DNA of 64,000 nt from Ralstonia insidiosa (GTDB lineage Bacteria; Pseudomonadota; Gammaproteobacteria; Burkholderiales; Burkholderiaceae): positions 2,542,001 through 2,606,000 of the forward strand of contig NZ_VZPV01000001.1 of NCBI RefSeq assembly GCF_008801405.1. Reading direction: 5' to 3'. Positions 1 through 9,198 of this stretch are shown piece after piece (the stretch's first letter is position 1; every line of letters starts with the position of its first letter). The position numbers and the translations under genes were made by a program. The notes under the pieces are model-generated. The model made no database searches. It was not told the DNA's origin and saw nothing but the letters and a program-made list of their open reading frames with translations.

Positions 1-481
1 GCGGGTCCATCGGCTGGCCAGTCATGGCCTTGAAGCGTTCGGCGCTGCGCTTGAGTTCCGAGCAGAATTCGGGCTCGCCCCAGACGACGTTGCGGCCGCC
101 CTGCTCGCCGAACTGCGGGCGGAAGCGGACTTTTCCGGCGCCAGCTTCGCCCTTGTAGTAGACGTGATCGAAGGTGTGCGTGCCGAAAGCGTGGCCGTCG
201 GCCGCCAGCGATTTCCAGTACGGCGCCCAACCATCGTCCAGCGTGCTGTCGCCATTGATCGTCTTCTCATTGGCGAGGAAGAACGTGGCGTGGATGCGAT
301 GGCGGCGCAGCGTGTCGGCAATCAACTGCGCCTGACTCATGCTGCCGGTATCGAACGTCAGGTAGACGGTGCCCTTGCAGGCGCCGGCATTCACGCCGCC
401 AGGCGCTGCCATGGCTAGCGCACACAGCCCCAGGGCTGCCGTAGCGGCCACCGTGCGAAGTATCGACAGACCCGTTTTCAT
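1..481 (-). CDS. Polysaccharide deacetylase family protein (3' end outside window)
   Basis: The reading frame starts at ATG 481 (an in-frame ATG at 490 is possible) and runs off the left edge, giving about 160 residues. Residues 1-25 form a typical Sec signal peptide ending ALAMA, so the product is exported. The mature part begins with the NodB-fold signature VYLTFDTG (about residues 39-46) and later has GTHTFDH, matching the H-x3-H zinc pair. The family normally has TFDDG, where the second Asp binds the metal; here it is Thr. It follows the YVTN propeller gene by about a dozen bases, so the two are probably co-transcribed. The family removes acetyl groups from chitin, peptidoglycan or exopolysaccharide; the substrate here is unknown. 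Confidence 0.8.
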   Translation of the reverse strand, partial: MKTGLSILRTVAATAALGLCALAMAAPGGVNAGACKGTVYLTFDTGSMSQAQLIADTLRRHRIHATFFLANEKTINGDSTLDDGWAPYWKSLAADGHAFGTHTFDHVYYKGEAGAGKVRFRPQFGEQGGRNVVWGEPEFCSELKRSAERFKAMTGQPMDP

Positions 482-493
482 GGCCGCCATGCG

Positions 494-1489
494 TTAGATA
501 AGTGGAGCGCGCGAACGGAAGTAGATGCCGTGCGGCGAGCGCCCGACCTTGATCTTGTCCACCACCGTACGGCTTGCCACATCGACGATGGCCACCGTCT
601 TGGCCCAGCGGCAGGTCACCCAGAGCTGCTTGCCGTCGGCGGTCAACTCCATATCGTCCGGACCGGGCGGCAGGCCAGTGATGTCGCCCACCTTGGTCAG
701 CGTTTGCTGGTCGATGATGCTGATCGTGCCCGACACGCGGTTCGACAGGAACAGATGGCGCTTGTCGCCCAGCGCGCGGAAGTTGTGCGCGCCCTTGCCG
801 GTCGGGATGCGTTTGACGCTGGTGCGGGTATGCCAGTCGATCACCTCAACGTAATCGGCGCCCGTCATACCAACCAGCAGGTATTTTTGATCCGTCGTGA
901 CCCACACGCCGGCCGGCGCGGAGCCGATGGTCATGCGCCACATCACGGTCTGCGTGGGCAGATCGATGGCCATCACCTCGTTGGAATCCTGCACGGTGAT
1001 GAACGCGATCTTGCTGTCGGCGGTAAAGGCAATGTGGCTCGGCGTCTTGGCGGCCGGAATTTGCTTGGCGATGGTGAGCGCGTGACCGTCCCAACGATAG
1101 ATATCAACGCGGTCCAGACGGTTGCCGGTGGTCAGGAACCACTTCTGGTCAGGCGAGAAGCCGATCTGGTACGGGTCATCAATGCGGGGCACGCGCTGTT
1201 GAATCTTGCCCGTGACCGGATCAAGGAACACCAGATCGTTGCCGACGGCGTTGGCGACAATCAGCGACTTTTCATCGGGCGTGGCAATCAGGTGGTGCGG
1301 CTCCTTGCCGACCGGGAAGGTCTCCAGCACCTTGCGGGTGTCCTTGTCGATCAGTGAGACGCTGGCGTCGCCCGAGTTGAGCACAGTGACGACTTCAGCA
1401 CGCGCCGCATGCGCTGCCATCAGGGCAGCGGCCGACAGAACGAGTGTGGAGAACCAACGGGAGGCAAACGAGGCGCGCGAGGCAGACAT
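494..1489 (-). CDS. YncE-like YVTN-repeat beta-propeller protein, exported
   Basis: This 331-residue protein begins with a hydrophobic signal peptide ending AHAARA. I chose ATG 1489; an upstream in-frame TTG at 1507 would add six residues. The rest is a run of about 40-residue repeats with segments such as VTVLNSGDASVSLID, PYQIGFSPDQKW, SHIAFTADSK, NNFRALGDK-like turns and MELTADGKQLWV. These are typical of YncE/cytochrome-D1-like seven-bladed propellers. No haem-binding CxxCH is seen, so it is probably not an electron carrier. Such proteins are periplasmic with poorly known roles (DNA or metal binding has been suggested for YncE). The deacetylase gene follows directly, suggesting a joint envelope role; that is inference. 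Confidence 0.8.
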   Translation of the reverse strand: MSASRASFASRWFSTLVLSAAALMAAHAARAEVVTVLNSGDASVSLIDKDTRKVLETFPVGKEPHHLIATPDEKSLIVANAVGNDLVFLDPVTGKIQQRVPRIDDPYQIGFSPDQKWFLTTGNRLDRVDIYRWDGHALTIAKQIPAAKTPSHIAFTADSKIAFITVQDSNEVMAIDLPTQTVMWRMTIGSAPAGVWVTTDQKYLLVGMTGADYVEVIDWHTRTSVKRIPTGKGAHNFRALGDKRHLFLSNRVSGTISIIDQQTLTKVGDITGLPPGPDDMELTADGKQLWVTCRWAKTVAIVDVASRTVVDKIKVGRSPHGIYFRSRAPLI

Positions 1490-1557
1490 AGCGAGAAGAT
1501 TCAGCAACTTAGCCAGCCATTTTAACGCCCGCTGTTATGGCGTCGCTGACACAAATC

Positions 1558-1580
1558 AAAAAAAGAAAGTGGGAACTTTC
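1558..1580 (-). terminator. Probable intrinsic terminator after hrpA
   Basis: Read on the minus strand, a 6-bp stem GAAAGT/ACTTTC with a 4-nt loop is followed by seven T residues. It lies 25 bases past the hrpA stop and before yncE. The stem is AT-rich and short, so termination may be partial. Confidence 0.5.
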
Positions 1581-1605
1581 CCAGCGCCCAGCAATGCACG
1601 GCGGG

Positions 1606-4600
1606 CTACCGCTGCATCGATTCCCATACTTTCTGCAACCGTTTGACCGACATCGGCACCGGTGTGCGCAACTCCTGCGCAAACAGGGCGATGCGCAACT
1701 CCTCCAGCATCCAGCGGAATTCCTCCATGCGCGGGTCGCTGCCACCCTGCCCTTGCACGCGCAATGCTTTCTCGGCGCGCTGATATTGCTGGATCAGCGG
1801 CGCCATCTCCTGCATGCGCTGCGCGTCGCGCGCCGGGTCGGCCTTGAGCTTGTCGATGCGCAAGGCGATGCCTTTCAGGTAACGCGGGAAGTGCGTCAAC
1901 TGCGCATACGGCGTCGCCTCGATAAAGCGCTTGTGCATCAGCGTCTTAAGCTGCGCGTCGATATCCGCAGCGGCGGCAGCAAATGGCTTGGCGATCTGCA
2001 GCTTGCGCGGCAGTTGCGCGTATTCGGCCAGGATGGCGCCGACCAGCCGGGCAATCTCCTGCGCCAGCAGCGTCAGGCGAGCACGGCTTTCGTCCTTGCG
2101 GGCGCCGAAGCTGGCGTCGTCGGTGGGCAGCGGGTCTTGCAGGCAGGCGCGCTCCAACGTGGCGTCCAGAATCTGGTCGCGCAGTTCGTCCTGCGTGCCC
2201 AGGTTCATGAACTGGATCGCCATCTGCGACAGGCCGGGGATGTTCTTTTCCAGGTACTTCAGCGGCTCGCGTAGCTGGATCGCGAACAACCGGCGCAGGC
2301 CCAGCCGATGGATGCGCGTGGCCTCGGCCGGGTCATCGAAGACTTCCACATCGCAGTGGTCGCCCGCATCCACGAGGGCCGGATAGCCGAACAGCGTCTG
2401 GTTGCCTTTGCGGATTTCCAGCAGCTCGGGCAGTTCGCCGAAATTCCATGTCGTGAGACCGGAATACAGCGCCGCATTGGACGGCGCCTCGCCCTTGCCA
2501 CTGCCCTTTGCGCTCTTGTTCGGCTTGGCGTTCTCTTGCGCACCGAGGACCGCCGCGTCTTTTGCGGCGATCGACTGGAACGTCTGCTGCGCACGTCCAC
2601 CAAGTTCTGCACGCAGCTGGGCCAGGTTGCGGCCCATGTCGAGCTGGCGACCGTGCTCGTCGATCACCTTGAAGTTCATGAAGTGATGCGCGGGCAGCGT
2701 CTCAAGCTTGAAGTCGGCACGCTTGAGCATGATGCCGGTCTGCTCACGCACGTCGGCGATCAGGCGGTCGAGCAAGTCGCCATCGCCCAGCTTCACCCGC
2801 GACACGAAGCCCGCCGCGTAATCCGGCAGCGGCACGCAATGGCGGCGCAGCTTCTGCGGCAGGCTCTTGAGCAGCAGATGTACCTTCTCCTTGAGCATGC
2901 CGGGCACCAACCATTCGGCGCGCTGCGCGGGCACTTGGTTGAGCGCGTACAGCGGAACCGTGAGCGTCACGCCATCGCGCGGGCTGCCGGGCTCGAAGTG
3001 GTACGTCAGGGCCATATCGATGCCGGCAATCGGCAGCACCTTCGGGAACAGGTCCGTCGTGATGCCGGCCGCTTCGTGCCGCATCAGGTCATCGCGATTC
3101 AGGTACAGCAGCTTCTGGCCGGCTTTGCCACTGGCGCTGGCGGCCTCGGCATACCAGCGCTCGAACGACACGGTGTTGTAGATGTCGGCCGGAATCTGGC
3201 TGTCGTAGAACGCGTAGATCAACTCGTCGTCCACGAGCACATCTTGCCGGCGGGACTTGTGTTCGAGGTTTTCAATCTCGCGCACCAGGCGCTGGTTGTG
3301 CGTAAAGAACGGCAGGCGCGTCTCAAACTCGCCGTCGACCAGCGCCCGGCGGATGAACATTTCGCGCGCTTCCTTCGGCTGCATCGGCCCGAAGTGCACG
3401 CGGCGCTGCTGGTAGATCGGCAGGCCGTACAGCGTGCCGCGCTCGAAGGCCATCACCTGGCCGGCCTTCTTCTCCCAGTGCGGGTCGCTCCACGACACCT
3501 TCAGCAGATGTGCGCCGACCTTCTCGACCCATTCCGGCTCGATGCGCGCGAGCGTGCGGCCGAACAGACGGCTGGTCTCGATCAGCTCGCCGCCCACGAC
3601 CCACTTGCCCGCCTTGCGCGCGATGACCGAGCCCGGCCACAGGAAGAACTTGATGCCGCGTGCACCGAGGTATTCGCGGCCCTTGCCATCGGCCTCCTCA
3701 ATGCGCACGCCGATGTTGCCGAGCAACCCCGTCAGCAGCGCCAGATGCAACTGCTCGTAGGTCGGATCGGTTTCGTTGAGCTTCCAACCCTGCTCTGCAA
3801 CCGTGGTATGCAGTTGCGAATACACATCACGCCACTCGCGCAGCCGCACGTGCGACAGGAAGTGCGAGCGGCACTGGTCCTGCAGCTGCTTGTTCGACTT
3901 CTTGTGCGCGACGGCCTCTTCAAACCACTTCCACAGCTTCACCCAGCCGAGGAATTCAGATTTCTCGTCGGCAAACAAACGGTGCGCTTGGTCGGCCTGC
4001 TGCTGGAGTTCCTGCGGGCGCTCGCGCGGGTCTTGCACGGACAACGCACTCGCGATGATGAGCATTTCGCGCAGGCACTGGTGGTCGCGCCCGGCCAGGA
4101 TCATGCGCGCCACACGCGGGTCCAGCGGCAGGCGGGCGACCTGTTTGCCCAGCGGGGTCAGCGCATTCTCGTCGTCGACGGCGCCGAGCTCCTGCAAAAG
4201 CTGGTAGCCGTCAGCAATCGCTCGGCCCAGCGGCGGCTCGATGAAGGGGAATTGCTCAACATCCGTCAGCCGCAGCGCCTTCATGCGCAAGATGACCGAC
4301 GCCAGCGACGAACGCAGAATTTCCGGATCGGTAAAACGCGGCCGCGCGATGAAATCCGATTCCTCGTACAAGCGGATGCACACGCCATCCGCCACCCGGC
4401 CGCAACGGCCCGCGCGCTGGTTGGCGGCGGCCTGCGACACCGGCTCGATCTGCAGTTGCTCGACCTTGTTGCGATACGAATAGCGCTTGACGCGCGCCAG
4501 CCCCGTATCGACCACGTAGCGAATGCCCGGCACCGTGAGCGAGGTCTCGGCCACGTTGGTCGCCAGCACGATGCGACGCGCATTGGATGGCCGGAACACG

Positions 4601-5619
4601 CGCTCCTGTTCTTGCACGGACAAGCGCGCAAACAACGGCAGGATCTCGGTATGCGCCGGATGGTGCTTGCGCAACGCCTCGGCGGCTTCACGAATCTCTC
4701 GCTCGCCCGGCAGGAAGATCAGCACATCGCCGGAGCCCTCGCGGGCGAGTTCGTCCACCGCATCGACGAGCGCCTCGTAGAGATCGCGCTCCTTGTCCTT
4801 CTCGTCGCGCTGAACCGGGCGATAGCGCACCTCCACCGGATACAACCGGCCGCTGACCTCGATGACTGGCGCAGGACCCTTCGGCCCCGCAAAGTGCTCG
4901 GCAAAGCGCTGCGCATCGATCGTCGCCGAGGTGATGATCACCTTCAGGTCGGGCCGGCGCGGCAGGAGCTGCTTGAGGTAGCCGATCAGGAAGTCGATGT
5001 TGAGGCTGCGCTCGTGCGCCTCGTCGATGATGATCGTGTCGTAGGCGCGCAGCAGCGGATCGTTCTGCGTTTCGGCCAGCAGGATGCCGTCGGTCATCAG
5101 CTTGACCGACGCGCCGGCCGACAGCGCATCGTTAAAGCGCACCTGATAGCCCACGTGTTCGCCCACCGGCGTGCCGATCTCCTGCGCGATGCGCTTGGCC
5201 GTCGATGTGGCGGCAATCCGGCGCGGTTGCGTATGGCCGATCAACCCGGTACCGCCCGCCCCGATACCCCGCCCGATCGACAGGCAGATCTTCGGCAACT
5301 GCGTGGTCTTGCCCGAGCCGGTTTCGCCCGAGACGATCACCACCTGGTTGGCGGTGATGGCCTCAGCAATCTCGTCGCGGCGGGCCGAAACCGGCAGCGC
5401 CTCAGGAAACGTGATTGGCGGGACGCGGTTGGCGCGTGCGCGACGGGCTTCCAGCGCGGCGGCGAGCTCTTCCGGCGTCGGTTTCGGGCGGCGCTGAGGA
5501 CGACCATTTCCACCACTGCCAGCGCCGGGCCTGCGCTCGGGCGATGGGGTGTCTTTCGGCGATTTCGGGGAGGGTGCCGCCGGGCGTGGCCGGGACGGCT
5601 GGGCATGGGAATCTGACAT
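1606..5619 (-). CDS. hrpA: ATP-dependent RNA helicase HrpA
   Basis: A 1337-residue DEAH-box helicase, close to the usual HrpA size of about 1300. After a basic, proline-rich N-terminus (1-60) come Walker A GETGSGKTT (98-106), the DEAH box (199-202) and SAT (231-233). Then follow the QRAGRCGR motif VI, the HA2/OB-fold region and a long C-terminal DUF3418-type region. HrpA acts in the cytoplasm on mRNA and stalled ribosomes. It is divergent from argA. A -10-like TATAAT lies eight bases before its ATG and no Shine-Dalgarno sequence is visible, so the mRNA may be leaderless. Confidence 0.95.
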   Translation of the reverse strand: MSDSHAQPSRPRPAAPSPKSPKDTPSPERRPGAGSGGNGRPQRRPKPTPEELAAALEARRARANRVPPITFPEALPVSARRDEIAEAITANQVVIVSGETGSGKTTQLPKICLSIGRGIGAGGTGLIGHTQPRRIAATSTAKRIAQEIGTPVGEHVGYQVRFNDALSAGASVKLMTDGILLAETQNDPLLRAYDTIIIDEAHERSLNIDFLIGYLKQLLPRRPDLKVIITSATIDAQRFAEHFAGPKGPAPVIEVSGRLYPVEVRYRPVQRDEKDKERDLYEALVDAVDELAREGSGDVLIFLPGEREIREAAEALRKHHPAHTEILPLFARLSVQEQERVFRPSNARRIVLATNVAETSLTVPGIRYVVDTGLARVKRYSYRNKVEQLQIEPVSQAAANQRAGRCGRVADGVCIRLYEESDFIARPRFTDPEILRSSLASVILRMKALRLTDVEQFPFIEPPLGRAIADGYQLLQELGAVDDENALTPLGKQVARLPLDPRVARMILAGRDHQCLREMLIIASALSVQDPRERPQELQQQADQAHRLFADEKSEFLGWVKLWKWFEEAVAHKKSNKQLQDQCRSHFLSHVRLREWRDVYSQLHTTVAEQGWKLNETDPTYEQLHLALLTGLLGNIGVRIEEADGKGREYLGARGIKFFLWPGSVIARKAGKWVVGGELIETSRLFGRTLARIEPEWVEKVGAHLLKVSWSDPHWEKKAGQVMAFERGTLYGLPIYQQRRVHFGPMQPKEAREMFIRRALVDGEFETRLPFFTHNQRLVREIENLEHKSRRQDVLVDDELIYAFYDSQIPADIYNTVSFERWYAEAASASGKAGQKLLYLNRDDLMRHEAAGITTDLFPKVLPIAGIDMALTYHFEPGSPRDGVTLTVPLYALNQVPAQRAEWLVPGMLKEKVHLLLKSLPQKLRRHCVPLPDYAAGFVSRVKLGDGDLLDRLIADVREQTGIMLKRADFKLETLPAHHFMNFKVIDEHGRQLDMGRNLAQLRAELGGRAQQTFQSIAAKDAAVLGAQENAKPNKSAKGSGKGEAPSNAALYSGLTTWNFGELPELLEIRKGNQTLFGYPALVDAGDHCDVEVFDDPAEATRIHRLGLRRLFAIQLREPLKYLEKNIPGLSQMAIQFMNLGTQDELRDQILDATLERACLQDPLPTDDASFGARKDESRARLTLLAQEIARLVGAILAEYAQLPRKLQIAKPFAAAAADIDAQLKTLMHKRFIEATPYAQLTHFPRYLKGIALRIDKLKADPARDAQRMQEMAPLIQQYQRAEKALRVQGQGGSDPRMEEFRWMLEELRIALFAQELRTPVPMSVKRLQKVWESMQR

Positions 5620-5627
5620 CGGGCGGG

Positions 5628-5635
5628 ATTATAAT
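5628..5635. promoter_or_regulatory. Palindromic -10 octamer between hrpA and argA
   Basis: ATTATAAT is its own reverse complement, so it gives a perfect TATAAT on each strand. On the plus strand it would start argA mRNA near 5642, leaving a leader of about 50 nt. On the minus strand it would start hrpA mRNA at or next to the hrpA ATG (5619). No good -35 hexamer is seen for either direction. A two-way promoter is inferred. Confidence 0.5.
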
Positions 5636-5691
5636 CCGCGCATCTTTCCTCGCGCCGGCCCGCGCCCCGTGCCGTTTTCCCTCCTCCGCCC

Positions 5692-7089
5692 GTGACCGCT
5701 CGTTCCTCCGCCCCCGCCCCCGGTGTTTCGCTGGTGGCGCACACGCCTGCCCCCGTCGACGTCGCCCCGATTCCGCCCACCGCCGAGCAGCGGCAGTTCG
5801 TCGATTGGCTGCGCGAGGTGGCACCGTACATCCATGCCTTCCGCGACAAGACCTTCGTGATCGGCTTTGGTGGCGAGCTGGTCAAGGCCGACATGCTCGG
5901 CTGGCTGGTCAACGACCTCGCCCTGCTGCACGCCATGGGCATGCGCATCGTGCTGGTGCACGGCTCGCGCCCGCAGGTGGAAGAACAGCTCGCGCTGCGC
6001 AACGTGCAAACCCAGTTCGTGGATGGCGTGCGGGTGACGGACGCCGCCGCGCTGGAATCCGCCAAGGAAGCCTCGGGCGAATTGCGCCTGGATATCGAAG
6101 CCGCCTTCAGCCAGGGCTTGCCCAACACGCCGATGGCGGGCGCACGCATGTCGGTCGTGTCGGGCAACTTTGTGACGGCGCGGCCGGTTGGCATCGTCAA
6201 TGGCGTGGATTTCCAGCATACGGGGCTGGTGCGCAAGATCGATGCGGAGTCGATCCAGCATTCGCTGGCCAACCGCAAGATCGTGCTGCTCTCGCCGCTG
6301 GGCTTCTCGCCCACGGGGCAGGCGTTCAACCTGTCGATGGAAGACGTGGCCGCCAACACCGCCACGGCGCTCAAGGCCGACAAGCTGATCTTCATCACCG
6401 AGCTGCCGGGCATCATGGACCGCGTGGGCAAGCTGCAGCAGGACCTGTCGATGGAAACGGCCATCGAGCGCCTGCGCGACGGCAGCCTGTCGCACGACAC
6501 AGCCTATTACTTGCAGCACATCGTCAAGGCCATGCGTGGCGGCGTGCGCCGGGCACATGTGATCCCGTTTGCGCTGGACGGCAGCATCCTGCTGGAGCTG
6601 TTCCTGCACGACGGCGTGGGCACCATGGTGTCGCACACCGATCTGGAATACCTGCGCGAAGCCACGCTGGACGACGTGGGCGGCATCGTCTCGCTGATCG
6701 AACCGTTGGAAGCCGACGGCACGCTGGTGCCGCGCGAGCGCCGGCTGCTGGAGCGCGACATTGCCAACTTCTCGGTCATCGAGCACGACGGCATCATCTT
6801 TGGCTGCGTGGCGCTGTATCCGTACCCGAAGGACGGCATGGCCGAAATGGCCTGCCTGATCGTCTCCCCCGACAGCCAGGGCACCGGCGACGGCGAACGC
6901 CTGCTCAAGCACACCGAAGTTCGCGCCCGCGCGTTGGGGCTCAAGCGGTTGTTCGTGCTCACCACGCGGACGGAGCACTGGTTCCTCAAGCGTGGCTTTG
7001 TGCGCGCCAGCGTGGATGATCTGCCGGAAGACCGCCGCAAGCTGTACAACTGGCAACGGCGTTCGATGGTGCTGATGAAGAAGCTGTAA
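5692..7089 (+). CDS. argA: Amino-acid N-acetyltransferase (N-acetylglutamate synthase)
   Basis: 465 residues with a GTG start. An N-terminal amino-acid-kinase fold (about 40-290; segments FGGELVKADML, IVLVHGSRPQVEEQL) is followed by a C-terminal GNAT domain (about 310-460; MACLIVSPDSQGTGDGERLL, FVLTTRTEHWFLKRGF). This is the classical bifunctional-fold ArgA of proteobacteria. It makes N-acetylglutamate from glutamate and acetyl-CoA, the first step of arginine synthesis, and is normally arginine-inhibited through the kinase-like domain. It stands alone in this window, with no other arg genes nearby. Length and both domains match the family. Confidence 0.95.
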   Translation: MTARSSAPAPGVSLVAHTPAPVDVAPIPPTAEQRQFVDWLREVAPYIHAFRDKTFVIGFGGELVKADMLGWLVNDLALLHAMGMRIVLVHGSRPQVEEQLALRNVQTQFVDGVRVTDAAALESAKEASGELRLDIEAAFSQGLPNTPMAGARMSVVSGNFVTARPVGIVNGVDFQHTGLVRKIDAESIQHSLANRKIVLLSPLGFSPTGQAFNLSMEDVAANTATALKADKLIFITELPGIMDRVGKLQQDLSMETAIERLRDGSLSHDTAYYLQHIVKAMRGGVRRAHVIPFALDGSILLELFLHDGVGTMVSHTDLEYLREATLDDVGGIVSLIEPLEADGTLVPRERRLLERDIANFSVIEHDGIIFGCVALYPYPKDGMAEMACLIVSPDSQGTGDGERLLKHTEVRARALGLKRLFVLTTRTEHWFLKRGFVRASVDDLPEDRRKLYNWQRRSMVLMKKL

Positions 7090-7136
7090 ATCCCCGGCCG
7101 CCGTCGTGGAATCCGAGCCCGGCGGCGTGCGGCCTT

Positions 7137-7142
7137 TACAAT
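7137..7142 (+). promoter_or_regulatory. -10-like element of yggX
   Basis: TACAAT lies 55 bases before the yggX ATG in the 107-bp gap after argA, which predicts a start near 7150. No clear -35 box is present. It may make yggX independent of argA. Confidence 0.4.
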
Positions 7143-7196
7143 ACCGGCACCTGCGCCGCGCTAGAGCGGCGCTTCCGCCACACAAGAGGAATCCCC

Positions 7197-7472
7197 ATGG
7201 CCCGCATGGTCCACTGCATCAAGCTCGACAAAGAAGCCGAAGGCCTCGACTTCCCGCCCCTGCCCGGCGAACTGGGCAAGAAGATCTGGCAAAGCGTCTC
7301 AAAGGAAGCCTGGGCCGGCTGGCTCAAGCACCAGACCATGCTGATCAACGAAAACCGCCTGAACATGGCGGATACGCGTGCGCGCCAGTACCTGCTCAAG
7401 CAGACCGAGAAGTACTTCTTTGGTGAAGGCGCCGACCAGGCTTCGGGCTACGTGCCGCCGCCGTCGGCCTGA
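7197..7472 (+). CDS. yggX: YggX-family Fe(2+)-trafficking / oxidative damage protection protein
   Basis: A 91-residue protein matching YggX in length and sequence: it starts MARMVHCIKL with the conserved Cys7, and has KIWQSVSKEAW and TMLINENRLN. An AGAGGA ribosome site precedes the ATG. In enterobacteria YggX limits free iron and protects Fe-S clusters during oxidative stress; it is cytoplasmic and small enough to need no cofactor domain. It is often near mutY, but that gene is not here. It lies downstream of argA with its own -10 element and ends at a strong shared terminator. Confidence 0.93.
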   Translation: MARMVHCIKLDKEAEGLDFPPLPGELGKKIWQSVSKEAWAGWLKHQTMLINENRLNMADTRARQYLLKQTEKYFFGEGADQASGYVPPPSA

Positions 7473-7487
7473 TCTGCCAACCCCAGC

Positions 7488-7523
7488 AAAAAAGCCGTTC
7501 AGCGCAAACTGAACGGCTTTTTT
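7488..7523. terminator. Bidirectional intrinsic terminator between yggX and the chemoreceptor gene
   Basis: A 9-bp GC-containing stem (GCCGTTCAG/CTGAACGGC) with a CGCAAA loop is flanked by six A on the left and six T on the right. It can stop transcription from both convergent genes. Confidence 0.9.
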
Positions 7524-7557
7524 GCTTCTGGGTTGCTTCTGGGCGCTCGCCCGACGC

Positions 7558-9102
7558 TTAGGCCAGTACGGCAGCCCCGTCCAGCTTGAAGATCGCCACG
7601 GCGCGGCGCAGCGCATCAGCCTGATCCGCCATGGCTTGCGCGGCGGCTGACGCCTCCTCCACCAGCGCGGCGTTCTGCTGCGTCACCTCCTCGATCTGCC
7701 CAACGGCGATGTTCACCTGCTCGATACCGGTGCTCTGCTCCGCCGAGGCCGAGGAGATTTCCGTCACGATCTGCGTCACGCGGTGCACGGAGGTGACGAT
7801 GTCGTCGATGATGCCGCCGGCTTCCTGCACCAGCCTCGCTCCCGCCTCCACGCGCTCGGTCGATTGACCGATCAGTCCCTTGATCTCCTTGGCCGCCGAC
7901 GCACTGCGTTGCGCCAGCGTACGCACCTCGCCTGCCACCACGGCAAAGCCGCGGCCCTGCTCGCCGGCGCGCGCGGCTTCCACTGCTGCATTCAGCGCCA
8001 GGATGTTGGTCTGGAACGCAATGCTGTCGATCACGCCGATGATCTCACCGACCTTGCTGGAGCTCTCCGAGATGCCCTGCATGGTCTGCACCACATCGCT
8101 CATCACCTGACCGCCACGCGCAGCCGTATCCGACGCGTGCCCGGCCAGCTTGGAGGCCTGCACCGCGCTCTCCGAATTGCGACGCACGGTGGAAGTCAGC
8201 TCACCCATGTTGGCAGCGGTCTCCTCCAGCGAGGCCGCCTGCTCTTCCGTACGCGATGACAGGTTCAGGTTGCCCGAAGCAATCTGCGAGCTGGCGGAAG
8301 CCACGCCCTCGGCGTTGTGGCGCACTTCGCTCACCACCTTGGCGAGGCTGCGCTGCATATCCTTGAGCGCGGTGAGCAACTGGCCGATTTCGTCCGTGCC
8401 GTGCGCCTCAAACTGCTGGGCCAGATCGCCATGCGAGACGGCGCTCGCAACATCCACCGCACGCGACAGCGGCCGCGTGATCGAGCGGCTGAACAGAAAC
8501 GCGCCGCCCAACCCCAAGCCGAATGCCGCCAGCATCAGCACCACGCTGACCACCAGTGCAGTGTGCGCAGCCTCGGCAGTCTTGGCTGACACGACTTTGC
8601 TCTCTGCGGCAATCTCCCTGGCGGCCTCATCGAGCAAACGTGCCGGCTCGCGGTCCACGCCGGCCACAACCTTGTCGCCCACCGTCGGATCAAACGACGC
8701 TGCCACGAACATGTCGTGGCCCTTGCGATAGCCCTTGCCCATCTCTGCGTGCGCCGCTGCAAATTGGGTGATCAGGTCGCGGCTCTTGCCGGCCGGCAGC
8801 GACGCCTGCAGCGCCTTCGCCTGGTCGGCCACGGTCTGTTCACGCTGAAGGAAAGCGCCCCAGTATTTGTCCAGCTTGTTCGGGTCTTCACCGCGCAGCA
8901 GGGTGTCCTTCCACTCCTGCACCTGCGTCTTGAAGGTGACGAGCATATTCGTCACCGCACGTTCGTCAGCCACGCGCGCCTGCACGGTCGTGTTGTATTC
9001 GACGATGGAGTGATTGAGGGACGCAATGCCGTAGATGGCCCCGGCAAACATCAACAGCAATGCGGCGGCAAAGGCCAGGGGGAGTTTGAGAGCAAGTTTC
9101 AT
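7558..9102 (-). CDS. Methyl-accepting chemotaxis protein
   Basis: 514 residues from ATG 9102; the open frame extends 19 codons further upstream without a better start. TM1 is at about 7-28, followed by a roughly 160-residue periplasmic helical sensor of the 4HB/Tar type. TM2 is at about 190-212, HAMP (RSITRPLSRA onward) comes next, and then the long methyl-accepting coiled coil. The hairpin tip contains the conserved IAFQTNILALNAAVEAARAG. The protein ends without a CheR/CheB-binding pentapeptide. Its ligand cannot be read from sequence. A FliA-type promoter lies about 100 bp upstream, tying its expression to flagellar genes that are not in this window. Confidence 0.95.
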   Translation of the reverse strand: MKLALKLPLAFAAALLLMFAGAIYGIASLNHSIVEYNTTVQARVADERAVTNMLVTFKTQVQEWKDTLLRGEDPNKLDKYWGAFLQREQTVADQAKALQASLPAGKSRDLITQFAAAHAEMGKGYRKGHDMFVAASFDPTVGDKVVAGVDREPARLLDEAAREIAAESKVVSAKTAEAAHTALVVSVVLMLAAFGLGLGGAFLFSRSITRPLSRAVDVASAVSHGDLAQQFEAHGTDEIGQLLTALKDMQRSLAKVVSEVRHNAEGVASASSQIASGNLNLSSRTEEQAASLEETAANMGELTSTVRRNSESAVQASKLAGHASDTAARGGQVMSDVVQTMQGISESSSKVGEIIGVIDSIAFQTNILALNAAVEAARAGEQGRGFAVVAGEVRTLAQRSASAAKEIKGLIGQSTERVEAGARLVQEAGGIIDDIVTSVHRVTQIVTEISSASAEQSTGIEQVNIAVGQIEEVTQQNAALVEEASAAAQAMADQADALRRAVAIFKLDGAAVLA

Positions 9103-9198
9103 CGTGTTCCGGGTAAGACGACTGCGCAGGCAACATCGCGTGCATCCTGTTCTTGTCATGCGCGCAATGCGGGCGGCGTCTGAGCCACCGCGTCCGTC

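Noticed and set aside
2308..5616. A 1102-codon open frame on the plus strand across hrpA
   Set aside because: It is exactly antisense to a gene with all helicase motifs; the composition (Arg/His/Gln-rich) is typical of a GC-rich antisense shadow and no ribosome site fits.
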